Shown here in pieces: positions 7,797-16,105 of a stretch of 41,623 nt of DNA. The translations under genes were made by a program, and so were the position numbers. Below the pieces are notes generated by a model, which saw only the letters and a program-made list of their open reading frames with translations, was not told where the DNA came from and searched no databases. Each line of letters opens with the position of its first letter. Position 1 is the first letter of the stretch. Source of the stretch: Bacillota bacterium (GTDB lineage Bacteria > Bacillota > Clostridia > Peptostreptococcales > Acidaminobacteraceae); the NCBI GenBank assembly GCA_024636005.1, contig JAGXHV010000067.1, positions 1-41,623 on the forward strand. The letters are read 5' to 3'.

Positions 7797-8770
7797 ACCA
7801 TCAACCCTTTTGAAATCAACAAAAATGCAACTGAACTGGTTATTGTGAACAGTATGGTTCCAAATAAGATCGCCCTCACACCTTTGTCTTTGATATCTTT
7901 GAAATTGACGCCAAGTCCCATCGCAGTCATGGCCATAAGAATAAACACATTGCTAAGTTCCTTAGCCACCACCACTATAACCCCTGGAACAATGCCAGTT
8001 GCATTCAAAATACCCATCAGTATAAACAACCACACATAATTCGGTACTTTGGCTCTTTTCGTGGTATTAACATGTTTGCTAAAAGCCAAACTGAGCGCTA
8101 GAGATACTGGAACCAACATCAGAACGCGTGTCATTTTCACAAAGGTACCTATTTCACCGGATAAAGTCCCTCTTGAGAACGCACCGGCAAGAGCGTGAGC
8201 TACGCCATGAAGTGTCATTCCGGACCATACACCAAACCTTACATCCGATATGGACACCATACTCGCAACCAGTGAATACACAATAACTCCAACCGCACCT
8301 AGAAAACTGACGATTGAAACTGCAATGATGGCGTCCTCCTCATCAGCTTCAATGGTTGGAGCAAGAGCAATAACGGCAGCAGCGCCACATACACTCGATC
8401 CCACACCAATCAGTGCTGCAAGTTTTGATCCGACTGGCAAATATCGGTTTAATATGTAGACCACCAAAAATACAAAGACCATATATGCGACGATCCATAA
8501 AATCAGTGTCCATCCCAGTCCTAAGATGGCTTCAAAATTCAATTTGAATCCCAGTAGGATAATTCCATAAATAAGTAGTTTTTTGAGTGCGTAGTTGATA
8601 CCAGGTTTGAAACTTTTGGGTAGGGCAATCACATTGCTCACGAGAATTCCCATGATAATTGCTATAGTAAGGGCTTCGAGCTGAAACCACTGCATCAACC
8701 AATCTCCGAGTAAGCTAGAGAAAATTGCTATTGCACCGATCAGAAGTAGTCCGTTTATATATTTTGTCAT
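7793..8770 (-). CDS. YeiH/UPF0324-family membrane protein (putative sulfate exporter family)
   Basis: A 325-residue integral membrane protein with about nine to ten hydrophobic helices. The segments IIMGILVSNVIALP, GVGSSVCGAAAVIALAP and the paired Gly-rich helices are characteristic of the YeiH family, annotated as putative sulfate exporters on limited evidence. Start at 8770 has TGAGG eight bases upstream. First gene of the eight-gene operon. An extended -10-like TGTTAAAAT lies about 35 bases upstream (near 8795-8805), without a clear -35. Confidence 0.9.
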   Translation of the reverse strand: MTKYINGLLLIGAIAIFSSLLGDWLMQWFQLEALTIAIIMGILVSNVIALPKSFKPGINYALKKLLIYGIILLGFKLNFEAILGLGWTLILWIVAYMVFVFLVVYILNRYLPVGSKLAALIGVGSSVCGAAAVIALAPTIEADEEDAIIAVSIVSFLGAVGVIVYSLVASMVSISDVRFGVWSGMTLHGVAHALAGAFSRGTLSGEIGTFVKMTRVLMLVPVSLALSLAFSKHVNTTKRAKVPNYVWLFILMGILNATGIVPGVIVVVAKELSNVFILMAMTAMGLGVNFKDIKDKGVRAILFGTILFTITSSVAFLLISKGLMV

Positions 8771-8823
8771 AAATACCTCAATGTCATTTATTCACACACC
8801 TTATTTTAACACAATCCGCGCAT

Positions 8824-8854
8824 AAAAACACCCCTCAAACCTTGCATGAGGGGT
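8824..8854 (-). terminator. Rho-independent terminator after the universal-stress-like gene
   Basis: An 8-bp perfect stem, ACCCCTCA (8830-8837) with TGAGGGGT (8847-8854), and a 9-base loop. On the minus strand it is followed by GTTTTTATG, 22 bases downstream of the stop at 8877. It separates the USP-like gene from the YeiH operon. Confidence 0.8.
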
Positions 8855-8876
8855 ATATGGCTATATTATAAAATAA

Positions 8877-9314
8877 TTAACTAGACATCACATTTTCTAA
8901 AATGATAATATCATTTTCTTCGTCAAACTGTACAGGAACTACTATAAATCTTACTTTAATTTCCGTTTGATCCTGTAATCTATTGATCATGTTCTGCTGC
9001 TCGTTACGTTCTAGCGATTCACCCATGACGATATCTGTGATTTTGTGTTTCTCCGCAAAATCTGAAAGCGCTTTTTCGATGTCCTTCGCTTTGAAAACGG
9101 ATAGCATGGCATTATGTTCCTTTGAAACCTCAAAGAGATAATCCAGTGCATCTTTCTCCTCAAGTTGACCAAAATACTTCCAATTTTCTTTAACAACATG
9201 GATGACATGCAATTCATCCTTGTCAGAGTTGACTAGATTTCTGCCAAATTCAATCAAACGCTCGCATGATTTCTGTTGCGTAACGCAGACCAAAACTCTT
9301 TTTCTGTGCTTCAT
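8877..9314 (-). CDS. Universal-stress-protein-like domain protein
   Basis: A 145-residue protein that resembles the cytoplasmic USP-like domain found in KdpD sensor kinases: the N-terminal strand RVLVCVTQQKSCERLI, a central strand LHVIHVVKEN, and TDIVMGES near residue 95. The nucleotide-binding Gly-rich loop of classical UspA (GxxGxxxxGS) is not obvious, so ATP binding is doubtful. No kinase or K+ transporter gene is nearby, so it is a free-standing domain. Start ATG at 9314 with AAGGAG eight bases upstream. Monocistronic, with its own promoter and terminator. Confidence 0.85.
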   Translation of the reverse strand: MKHRKRVLVCVTQQKSCERLIEFGRNLVNSDKDELHVIHVVKENWKYFGQLEEKDALDYLFEVSKEHNAMLSVFKAKDIEKALSDFAEKHKITDIVMGESLERNEQQNMINRLQDQTEIKVRFIVVPVQFDEENDIIILENVMSS

Positions 9315-9353
9315 ATCAATCTCCTTCCAGTCTCTCTCCGGTGGTACACACTC

Positions 9354-9362
9354 ATTATATCA
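9354..9362 (-). promoter_or_regulatory. Extended -10 promoter for the USP-like gene
   Basis: Minus strand reads TGATATAAT, about 40 bases upstream of the ATG at 9314. The TGn extension compensates for a poor -35 region (A/T run). It is nearly identical to the element in front of the RlmD-like gene. Confidence 0.55.
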
Positions 9363-9417
9363 AATATAATCCCTTTAAAAATTAAATGTTTCTATCAAAA
9401 TCGTAAACTTTTTTCAC

Positions 9418-9457
9418 ATATCCATTACTTTCTTTTTATGGATATATTGGTTATAAT
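9418..9457 (+). promoter_or_regulatory. Promoter with inverted repeat upstream of the 79-residue gene
   Basis: An 8-bp inverted repeat, ATATCCAT (9418-9425) and ATGGATAT (9438-9445), with a 12-base spacer, lies just before a perfect TATAAT at 9452-9457. The repeat occupies the place where a -35 element should be, and no consensus -35 is seen. The layout suggests an activator or repressor site, or a hairpin in the DNA, but no regulator is identified. Confidence 0.5.
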
Positions 9458-9484
9458 AAGGGATAACAACAAGTGGAGGAGAAC

Positions 9485-9724
9485 ATGAATCAATATACCA
9501 AAGTCATTGGCTTAACTGGTACGGCTTTTTTAAAAGAGTACGAGAAAATCAAACATCATAAGAATAAAATTCGTGAACTCAACGAAGATACTGTAGCTAA
9601 GGCATTCAAAAGTGGTAATACAGAAATTACGGTCTATTTTGAGGAAACAGATACGAAAATCATCATTGACGATATCAGTGATCAAGAAACCGTTCTCAAA
9701 TATCTCGGCAAAAAGTTCATATGA
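9485..9724 (+). CDS. Small protein of unknown function (79 residues)
   Basis: The ATG at 9485 is preceded by GGAGGAG at ideal spacing; the in-frame GTG at 9473 is part of that ribosome binding site region and is rejected as start. The product is a small soluble protein, a basic helix-like N-terminal half (KEYEKIKHHKNKIRE) and a beta-rich C-terminal half (TEITVYFEETDTKIIIDDI). No known domain is recognised. It has its own promoter and a strong terminator, so it is a genuine monocistronic gene despite its size. Confidence 0.8.
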   Translation: MNQYTKVIGLTGTAFLKEYEKIKHHKNKIRELNEDTVAKAFKSGNTEITVYFEETDTKIIIDDISDQETVLKYLGKKFI

Positions 9725-9732
9725 TGCATTTT

Positions 9733-9777
9733 AAAGCCCAGCCTGTTGCATAGTATGCATTAGGTCTGGGCTTTTCT
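9733..9777 (+). terminator. Terminator between convergent genes, with nested palindrome
   Basis: AAAGCCCAG (9733-9741) pairs with CTGGGCTTT (9766-9774), followed by TTCTTT. The loop itself contains the palindrome TGCATAGTATGCA, so a second hairpin can stack inside. The minus strand also ends in a short TTT, so it may serve the P-loop gene too. Confidence 0.78.
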
Positions 9778-9806
9778 TTATCTATCTAAAGTCCCTTTTT
9801 CATCGA

Positions 9807-10214
9807 TTAGTTCATATACCGGTGCAAAGATTCCGGTAACTCAAATTCATAATTTAAAGTGACAACAAATTCAATTTCATAGGTCTTGGCGACATCCTCA
9901 ACTCTTGAGAACCACTCAATAAGTTCATCACGAGATATGCTCACCGTGTTCATGATACTATCAATAAAAATCTTTTCAATGTCATAATTGTTGGAAATCA
10001 ATCCGCAAATGAATCCTAGAAACTCACAGGAATTCTTTACTGGGAATTCGGATAAGTTAATAAATCTGACGTCATGGTGTAGATCATACATTGCTCGATT
10101 GTCCTCATCGATAAAAATCATGTTGCCCTTGCTTGAACCAAGTGAATCATTCGCCTTCTTGACAATATCCTTGGTTTTGCCAGAGCCTTTTTTACCTGCA
10201 ATTAAAGTAACCAT
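9807..10214 (-). CDS. Small P-loop NTPase of unknown role
   Basis: A 135-residue protein beginning MVTLIAGKKGSGKT, a Walker A motif directly on the first strand. IEKIFIDSIMN is a plausible Walker B strand, and FVVTLNYEF resembles a later strand. It has the shape of a minimal ATPase or kinase core, without a recognisable substrate-binding lid. The longer frame from 10235 is rejected because its codons 3-5 form the GGAGGAG ribosome binding site for the ATG at 10214. No neighbour suggests a partner; convergent with the 79-residue gene and downstream of rlmN. Confidence 0.85.
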   Translation of the reverse strand: MVTLIAGKKGSGKTKDIVKKANDSLGSSKGNMIFIDEDNRAMYDLHHDVRFINLSEFPVKNSCEFLGFICGLISNNYDIEKIFIDSIMNTVSISRDELIEWFSRVEDVAKTYEIEFVVTLNYEFELPESLHRYMN

Positions 10215-10244
10215 TTGAATCTCCTCCTTCGTCATTAAACCTTA

Positions 10245-10266
10245 CTTGTATAGTTCTAGATACAAG
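10245..10266. repeat. Inverted repeat upstream of the P-loop gene
   Basis: CTTGTAT (10245-10251) and ATACAAG (10260-10266) separated by eight bases, ending 31 bases upstream of the P-loop gene ATG. It has operator-like size (22 bp) but no linked regulator; a 5' UTR hairpin is equally possible. The remaining 10267-10318 gap is A/T-rich and shows no convincing rlmN terminator. Confidence 0.4.
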
Positions 10267-10318
10267 ATGCCTTTTCCTTCAAAACAATTATTTTTTTTTA
10301 ATAAAGAATATTCGCTTT

Positions 10319-11338
10319 TTACAGATGTTGATTACGAAGTTGACCACATGCCGCATTGATGTCAGAACCGAGTTCCCTCCTCACTGTCGTGTTTAGTCTA
10401 TATTTATCCATTAAAACTCTTTTGAATCCATTAATTTTATTATTTGACGATGGCATGAAATTGTTTTCCACAACAGCGTTGACTGGAATCAGATTCACAT
10501 GTACCAATTTGCCTTTTAATAGAGCTCCAAGAGCCTGTGCATGGCGCTCGGTGTCATTGACACCATCAATTAGAGCATACTCGAATGTCACACGCCTTCC
10601 AGTTTTTTCAATATAATAGTCCACTGAACTCATCAAATCAGATAAGTTATGTTTCTTTGTGATCGGCATGATCTGTATTCGTTCGTCTTCAATTGGATTA
10701 TGAAGTGAAATAGCAAGTGTGATTTGAAGCCTCTCATCGGCGAGCTTTCTGATTTCAGTAGCAAGTCCACACGTTGATAGTGTGATGCTTCTTCCTGATA
10801 GATTGAGTCCCTTTTCATCCGTTGACAGTTTTATGAATTTCAGAGTCTCGTCGTAATTGTCAAGAGGCTCCCCACTTCCCATCAAAACCACATTATTAAC
10901 TCGTTCACCGGTCATATTCTGAAGGGCATAGATTTGACCGAGTATTTCTCCTGCGGTCAGGTTTCTAATCACACCACCCAGTGTCGATGCACAAAAGGTA
11001 CATTTCATTTTGCATCCCACTTGAGTCGAGACACACACACTATTGCCATGTTTATAGGTCATGAAAACTGACTCCACGATGTTCTCATCCCATAGCGCCC
11101 CTAATACCTTGATGGTTCCGTCTTCTGATTTTAAAGTCTGAATGATTTTAAAATTGTCGAGTCTGAATTCACGCTTCAGTTGTTCTATCAGGCTTTGTGA
11201 TAAATTGGTCATATCGTCAAAGGAAGATACCCCTTTTGAAACCCATTCATAAACCTGTTTAGCCCTGAAACCCTTCTCGCCAATTGTCTTCATATATTCC
11301 GTTATCTCTTCTAATGTCAAACTTCTGAGATCTTTCAT
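10319..11338 (-). CDS. rlmN: Dual-specificity 23S rRNA/tRNA adenine C2-methyltransferase RlmN
   Basis: A 339-residue radical SAM methyltransferase that forms m2A2503 in 23S rRNA (and m2A37 in some tRNAs). The radical SAM cysteines are in CTQVGCKMKCTFC-type spacing (Cx3Cx2C in GCKMKCTFCAS), followed by VVLMGSGEPLDNYD. The C-terminal AACGQL holds the second methyl-carrying cysteine that separates RlmN from other radical SAM proteins. Length and motif order are normal. Start ATG at 11338 with ACGGAGG upstream. Separated from the PilZ gene upstream by a hairpin terminator. Confidence 0.97.
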   Translation of the reverse strand: MKDLRSLTLEEITEYMKTIGEKGFRAKQVYEWVSKGVSSFDDMTNLSQSLIEQLKREFRLDNFKIIQTLKSEDGTIKVLGALWDENIVESVFMTYKHGNSVCVSTQVGCKMKCTFCASTLGGVIRNLTAGEILGQIYALQNMTGERVNNVVLMGSGEPLDNYDETLKFIKLSTDEKGLNLSGRSITLSTCGLATEIRKLADERLQITLAISLHNPIEDERIQIMPITKKHNLSDLMSSVDYYIEKTGRRVTFEYALIDGVNDTERHAQALGALLKGKLVHVNLIPVNAVVENNFMPSSNNKINGFKRVLMDKYRLNTTVRRELGSDINAACGQLRNQHL

Positions 11339-11354
11339 ACTTCTGTTCCTCCGT

Positions 11355-11391
11355 AAATCTAAAACAGCTACTGCGATGATCCCACAGTAGC
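11355..11391 (-). terminator. Likely terminator after the PilZ gene
   Basis: GCTACTG (11367-11373) pairs with CAGTAGC (11385-11391), loop of 11 bases, followed on the minus strand by TGTTTTAGATTT. It lies just after the PilZ stop and before rlmN, and so would close the puuR-like/pot/folD/RCC1/PilZ transcript. The T tract is short, so some read-through into rlmN is possible. Confidence 0.6.
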
Positions 11392-11401
11392 CGAAATGCT
11401 A

Positions 11402-11746
11402 TTAATCTGATATTTCACTTTCAAATTCTTCAATATATAGTGCCAAAATATCTGCAAGACCGGTAAATTCACAGCCATAGTTATACCCAGCTTCAATTTC
11501 ATCCTTTCGAATAATCTTGAGGACACTATAAAACATTCTACCATTTCCGAGATCAATTTTTGCATTGAAATAATAGGAAAGTGGCAACGACTCTACCGCA
11601 TTGAAACCAAGACCGCCTTTGGAGATATCTGTGACTTCAATGTGAACTTCACGTTGTTCTTTGATGGACACTTCTTGATTGTATACTTCATCAATTGTCA
11701 AAATACCTTTGTAAGGCACCCTGTGTGCACGACGCCGCTCTCTCAT
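11402..11746 (-). CDS. PilZ-domain c-di-GMP receptor
   Basis: A 114-residue protein consisting of one PilZ domain. Both ligand motifs are present: RxxxR as R5-x3-R9 in RRRAHR, and [D/N]xSxxG as D40-I-S42-K-G44-G45 in DISKGG. Binding of c-di-GMP is therefore expected. The frame continues up to 11776, but the ATG at 11746 has AGGAGG six bases upstream and leaves the RxxxR motif at the very N-terminus, as is usual. It follows the RCC1-repeat gene by 39 bases and is probably the last gene of that operon. Confidence 0.92.
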   Translation of the reverse strand: MRERRRAHRVPYKGILTIDEVYNQEVSIKEQREVHIEVTDISKGGLGFNAVESLPLSYYFNAKIDLGNGRMFYSVLKIIRKDEIEAGYNYGCEFTGLADILALYIEEFESEISD

Positions 11747-11785
11747 AGGAATCCTCCTCATTGCATATATACTCATTATACATGA

Positions 11786-13435
11786 TTATTTGGTTTTAGA
11801 GTGAACACTATCCATAAAATCATAAAATTTTTCGTAAACTTTGTTCTTTTCATTCTTGCCCGATATATCTGAAATCACATTCAAATCATAGTTGCCATCA
11901 ATAATAAAACACCTCTTACCATTGTTGGTACTGGCTTTGACATATTGTATACCAGAAAGTTCAAAAGGCTCATAAATGGGTTTCGATCCGGGACCGTTGA
12001 AATTCCCCCAGACATAAGCTTTTCCAGTCTTGAGAATTGCAAGTACTAGAGAATCCCTGATGCTGAGTGTCTCCACATCTCTGACTTTCAGAATTTCCTC
12101 TGGAAACAAATATTCATTCTTTCCCTTCATTCCCAATTGTCCATAAGCATTGTTTCCTGCGCCAACTACTTTCCCGTTTTCAGTGATCACACATGAAAAA
12201 CGATCTCCTGCTGCAACTCTCTTGACATTTTTATACAAAGTCATAGTTGGTTCACTAATGTTGCCTTTAAACCCTAGTCCCAGTTGACCATAAGTGTTGT
12301 CTCCCCATCCGATTACTGTACCATCATATCTGAGAGCCAATCCAAAATTTGAACCACAAGCGATTTGCTTTATACCTGTAACACCCGGTAATTTAATTGG
12401 ATAGGGTGAATCGATGTAATCGTCATTCATCAATTGTCCTTCGGTGTTGTCACCCCAAACAAACACGTCACCGTTGAGGTCAAGTGCGGCAGCAAATTTT
12501 CTCCCTGCATCCACTTGTTTGATGTTCTCCATTCCCCAGATTTGCGTCAATAGTTTGAGTGCATTTTTGTCACCTGTTGCCAGTTCGCCATGGTTGTTGT
12601 TTCCTGCTGTAAAAACGGAACCATCATAGAATCTGAATATATTGAATGCTTCACCACAAGTTATTTCAGTCACACCATCGTACAAATTGCTGTATGTAAG
12701 CTCTGGAATCGGATTGAGACTTCCGATCCCCAGTTGCCCAAAATCGTTTTTTCCATACGATAATGTTTTGCCGTTATTGTAAGTCATGAAAAAGGAACCT
12801 TCATAGGCTTTGATTGCTCTAATTCCTGATTCTTCAACCACTTTGACTTCTTTTTCAAAAAATTCTGACCAGTTGCCGTTCTTATCCTTCACTTTAAGAC
12901 GAATCAAATAAATGCCTGGATCATGAAAAACCGACATTTTATTCTCCCATTTTTTTTCAATAATCTCTCCGTTTTCAGTGACACAACCGCTGAAGTCATA
13001 TGTGATATGTGTGGTAGTCGTTAAATTGTCTTCAGGTTTTATACTGAAATGAGCGATGGGTTTAACTTCGCTGAGATCATGAATTCGTCTTAAGGTCAAG
13101 TAAGTGAACTTGCCATTGATGTAGGAGTCCCCACCAATTTCGTTGATGAGTGTTTCCGCTTCCTCTGGATTCAGATTAAAAACCGTTAAAAATTTACCAT
13201 CCATGGAAAGATCATATCTTGAAAAATCATACGATTCATAATTTTCAATATAAGTTTCTAATTTTTCTATGGATTTCGCGTACTCTTTATTTGCCTCTTT
13301 GTATGCAATCACGGCGTCAAGCAGCACCTTGTAATCCGAATATACATGGATGGATTTTTCTTCTTTGTCTTTTGAAAGCAAAGCGATCGCACCAAATATT
13401 GAACCAATAGTAATGAATATGCCTAAAAAAGTCAC
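11786..13435 (-). CDS. Membrane-anchored PKD-like and RCC1-repeat protein
   Basis: A 549-residue protein with an N-terminal uncleaved-looking transmembrane helix (residues 3-20), a helical stretch with coiled-coil character (about 30-75), a PKD/Ig-like beta domain (about 124-200, including GIYLIRLKVKD), and at least five or six RCC1-type repeats (about 210-500): GKNDFGQLGIG, GNNNHGELATG, GDNTEGQL, GDNTYGQLGLG, GNNAYGQLG, WGNFNGPGS. The repeats should close into a beta propeller displayed outside the cell. No catalytic residues seen; a binding or sensory role is an inference. The start is GTG, overlapping the folD stop as GTGA, so it is coupled to folD translation. Confidence 0.88.
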   Translation of the reverse strand: MTFLGIFITIGSIFGAIALLSKDKEEKSIHVYSDYKVLLDAVIAYKEANKEYAKSIEKLETYIENYESYDFSRYDLSMDGKFLTVFNLNPEEAETLINEIGGDSYINGKFTYLTLRRIHDLSEVKPIAHFSIKPEDNLTTTTHITYDFSGCVTENGEIIEKKWENKMSVFHDPGIYLIRLKVKDKNGNWSEFFEKEVKVVEESGIRAIKAYEGSFFMTYNNGKTLSYGKNDFGQLGIGSLNPIPELTYSNLYDGVTEITCGEAFNIFRFYDGSVFTAGNNNHGELATGDKNALKLLTQIWGMENIKQVDAGRKFAAALDLNGDVFVWGDNTEGQLMNDDYIDSPYPIKLPGVTGIKQIACGSNFGLALRYDGTVIGWGDNTYGQLGLGFKGNISEPTMTLYKNVKRVAAGDRFSCVITENGKVVGAGNNAYGQLGMKGKNEYLFPEEILKVRDVETLSIRDSLVLAILKTGKAYVWGNFNGPGSKPIYEPFELSGIQYVKASTNNGKRCFIIDGNYDLNVISDISGKNEKNKVYEKFYDFMDSVHSKTK

Positions 13436-14262
13436 TGTTTGTCCCCTTTAAAATGTTCTAATAAATTCAACAATAATACAGCATTGGTAACCGGTCCCAC
13501 TCCACCAGGAACTGGTGTGATCATAGAAGCGACTTCCTTGACTGCCTCAAAATCCACGTCCCCTACGAGCTTGCCATCTACTTCATTCATCCCAACATCG
13601 ATTACTATAGCCTTGTCACTGACCATGTCCGCTTTTAAGAAATTAGGAATACCTACTGCTACAATTATGATATCCGCATCTCTGGTATGGGATTGTAAGT
13701 CTTGAGTGTAAGAATGGCACATGGTAACTGTGGCATTCTTATGCATCAGCATGACCGCAAGTGGTTTGCCAACGATGTTGCTTCTACCAATGACAACAAT
13801 ATCCTTACCATCGAGCTCGATGTCCATCTCTTTGAAAATGGTCATAACTGCGAGCGGTGTACAAGGTCTTGTTGCTTTTTCGCCTTTAAAAAGTCGACCA
13901 GCGTTCATAGGATGGAAGCCATCCAGATCCTTCTTTGGATCTATAGCCATAATCACATGGTCTTCACTGATGTGATCCGGTAGTGGCATTTGAACGATTA
14001 ACCCATCTACAAATGGATTTTCATTGTTGGCCTTGATGATATCGAGCAAATCATTTTCAGAAATTGTTGTCTCGTAGCGTTGAAGTTCAAATCCGAAATC
14101 TACGCTCTTGCAAGTTTTCTCAAGCATTCTGAGATAAGACTCCGCTGAAGGATCCTCTCCAAGCATAATGGCGACCACATTTGGTTTTCGGATACAATCC
14201 TTACAGCAGACTCGTGCTTTCTCCTTTACTCTAAGTGCAATCGCTTTTCCATCTATTATCAT
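13432..14262 (-). CDS. folD: Bifunctional methylene-THF dehydrogenase/methenyl-THF cyclohydrolase FolD
   Basis: A 276-residue protein of normal length that interconverts 5,10-methylene-THF and 10-formyl-THF in one-carbon metabolism. Present are the SYLRMLEKTCK segment with the catalytic Lys, VQMPLPDHI, the dinucleotide-binding GRSNIVGKPLAVML and the C-terminal TPVPGGVGPVTNAVLL. The start ATG at 14262 has GAGGAGTAACT upstream. It is 12 bases after potD, with no terminator between, and its stop overlaps the RCC1-repeat gene start. Confidence 0.97.
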   Translation of the reverse strand: MIIDGKAIALRVKEKARVCCKDCIRKPNVVAIMLGEDPSAESYLRMLEKTCKSVDFGFELQRYETTISENDLLDIIKANNENPFVDGLIVQMPLPDHISEDHVIMAIDPKKDLDGFHPMNAGRLFKGEKATRPCTPLAVMTIFKEMDIELDGKDIVVIGRSNIVGKPLAVMLMHKNATVTMCHSYTQDLQSHTRDADIIIVAVGIPNFLKADMVSDKAIVIDVGMNEVDGKLVGDVDFEAVKEVASMITPVPGGVGPVTNAVLLLNLLEHFKGDKQ

Positions 14263-14274
14263 AGTTACTCCTCA

Positions 14275-15312
14275 CTAGTTGGCTTTGACTTCTGTCCATA
14301 TTCTATCGTATTCCAATATGAAATCACCAGGATCATTGAAAATTTCATAATTTTCAATCCACTCATCCAGTGGATAAGCATAGGTTGTTCCCATCAGTTC
14401 AGGATCAATCAGTTTGAGTGTCTCAGTATTGACCGTAGAATATCCTACATAATCAGCATTCAAAAATCCGATGTCAGGTCTGCATAGAAAATCGATGAAT
14501 TGGTGCGCTGCATCGATGTTTTCTGCACCTTTTGGAATTACAATATTGTCAAACCATAAGTTTGAACCTTCAACAGGAAGCACATATTCAAATTCATCAT
14601 ACTCCTGTATTACTGCACTGGCTTCACCAGACCAAACTACTGCCATAGCAGCTTCTCCACTGATCAACATGTCTTTGACATTATCACCGACATAAGCAAG
14701 TACCATTGGTTTTTGTTCGATCAAAAGTTGCTTGGCTTCCTCTAGTTCATCGAGATTTTTGGTATTCATTGAATACCCAAGTTTCTTAAGAGCAACCATG
14801 ATGGAATCTCTTTGTGAATCCATCATGGTGAATTGTCCAGCATATTTTTCATCCCATAAAACATCCCATGAATTGATTGGTTCCTCGATCAATTCAGTGT
14901 TGTAAATTATACCGACTGTTCCCCAAAAGTAAGGCACCGAGTAGGTATTATCGGGATCAAATGATAAATTCTTAAAATCCTCATCGATATTCTTGAAGTT
15001 TGGAATCTTGCTCAAATCAATCTTTTCAAGCATTTCTTCACGAATCATTTTTTCAATCATATATTCTGAAGGAATGGCCAAATCATACCTGGTACCACCT
15101 TTTTTTATTTTGGTGTACATTTCCTCATTTGTGGCATAAGTCTCATAATTGATTTCAATTCCTGTTTCTTCCTCAAACATCTCAAATATGTCCTCATCGA
15201 TGTAATCGCCCCAATTATAAACATTCAGAACTACTTTGTCCTCTTGAGCACAAGCTGTGAAAATAACGGTTGTCAAAACCATCACCATAACCAAAACTAT
15301 TATTTTTTTCAT
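14275..15312 (-). CDS. potD: Spermidine/putrescine ABC transporter substrate-binding lipoprotein PotD
   Basis: A 345-residue extracellular polyamine-binding protein. It begins with a basic N-terminus, a hydrophobic core and a Cys at position 21 (VIFTAC), a lipobox variant with Phe at -3. Mature-domain landmarks of the PotD family are LNVYNWGDYIDEDI, FEEETGIEINYETYATNEEM, YDLAIPSEYM and VPYFWGTVGIIYN. It delivers substrate to PotB/PotC. Nineteen bases after potC; strong AGGAGAAAACA ribosome binding site. Confidence 0.96.
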   Translation of the reverse strand: MKKIIVLVMVMVLTTVIFTACAQEDKVVLNVYNWGDYIDEDIFEMFEEETGIEINYETYATNEEMYTKIKKGGTRYDLAIPSEYMIEKMIREEMLEKIDLSKIPNFKNIDEDFKNLSFDPDNTYSVPYFWGTVGIIYNTELIEEPINSWDVLWDEKYAGQFTMMDSQRDSIMVALKKLGYSMNTKNLDELEEAKQLLIEQKPMVLAYVGDNVKDMLISGEAAMAVVWSGEASAVIQEYDEFEYVLPVEGSNLWFDNIVIPKGAENIDAAHQFIDFLCRPDIGFLNADYVGYSTVNTETLKLIDPELMGTTYAYPLDEWIENYEIFNDPGDFILEYDRIWTEVKAN

Positions 15313-15331
15313 TGTTTTCTCCTCTCCTCGA

Positions 15332-16105
15332 TTATATATCTTCTATCTTTGTTCTTTTATTGATGATCAAAAGCAAAATCAACACGGATGCGAACATCAA
15401 TGTAGATAAGGCATTGATTTCTGGTTTGATTCCTCTTCTCGCCATAGAGTATATCGCAATGGAGAGATTGCTGACGCCACTTCCCGTAGTGAAAAAACTG
15501 ATGACGAAATCATCAATGGAAAGTGTAAACGCGATGAGACCTCCTGTGATGATTCCAGGTTTGATCTCGGGTATAATAACATTCTTGAAGGCATACCACG
15601 GGGTGGCACCTAAATCCATTGCAGCTTCCAGCATTTCACCTGGCATCTGTTTGAATTTAGGAAGTACTGAAAGCACCACATAGGGAACACTAAACGTTAT
15701 ATGGGCTATAATCATGGTCATTAGACCTAGTTCCATGTTCATGGCCACAAATAGCGTCATCAAGGAAACACCGGTGACAATGTCTGGATTGAGCAGTGGA
15801 ATTGAGTTTACATTAAGCACAAGCTTCTGTTTCCATGTCCGCATGTAGAAGATTCCGAATGCTGCAAAAGTGCCAACCAGTGTAGCGGAAATCGATGAGA
15901 TGACCGCGACCAACACCGTATAATACAGCGACTTCATGATGTATCTGTTCTGAAATAAGCTTCGATACCAATCCAAGGTGAATCCTTCCCATCTTGCAGT
16001 GGATTTCGAATCGTTGAACGAAAATACAATTAAAACGACAATCGGTGCATATAAGAATGTGAAAATAAGCAAAGTATAGAGCCTCTTGACCCATTTGTTC
16101 ACCAT
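15332..16105 (-). CDS. potC: Polyamine ABC transporter permease PotC
   Basis: A 257-residue inner-membrane permease with six predicted helices and the EAA loop that contacts the ATPase (LEAAMDLGATPWYAFKNVI). The FTLDWYRSLF and SIDDFVISFFTTG segments are typical of PotC/YdcV. Starts at 16105, overlapping the 3' end of potB by seven bases. Works with PotB as the transmembrane heterodimer. Confidence 0.96.
   Translation of the reverse strand: MVNKWVKRLYTLLIFTFLYAPIVVLIVFSFNDSKSTARWEGFTLDWYRSLFQNRYIMKSLYYTVLVAVISSISATLVGTFAAFGIFYMRTWKQKLVLNVNSIPLLNPDIVTGVSLMTLFVAMNMELGLMTMIIAHITFSVPYVVLSVLPKFKQMPGEMLEAAMDLGATPWYAFKNVIIPEIKPGIITGGLIAFTLSIDDFVISFFTTGSGVSNLSIAIYSMARRGIKPEINALSTLMFASVLILLLIINKRTKIEDI

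Noticed and set aside
10261-10318. Terminator after rlmN
   Set aside because: Only A/T runs and a weak 5-bp A/T stem are visible, below the standard used for other terminators.
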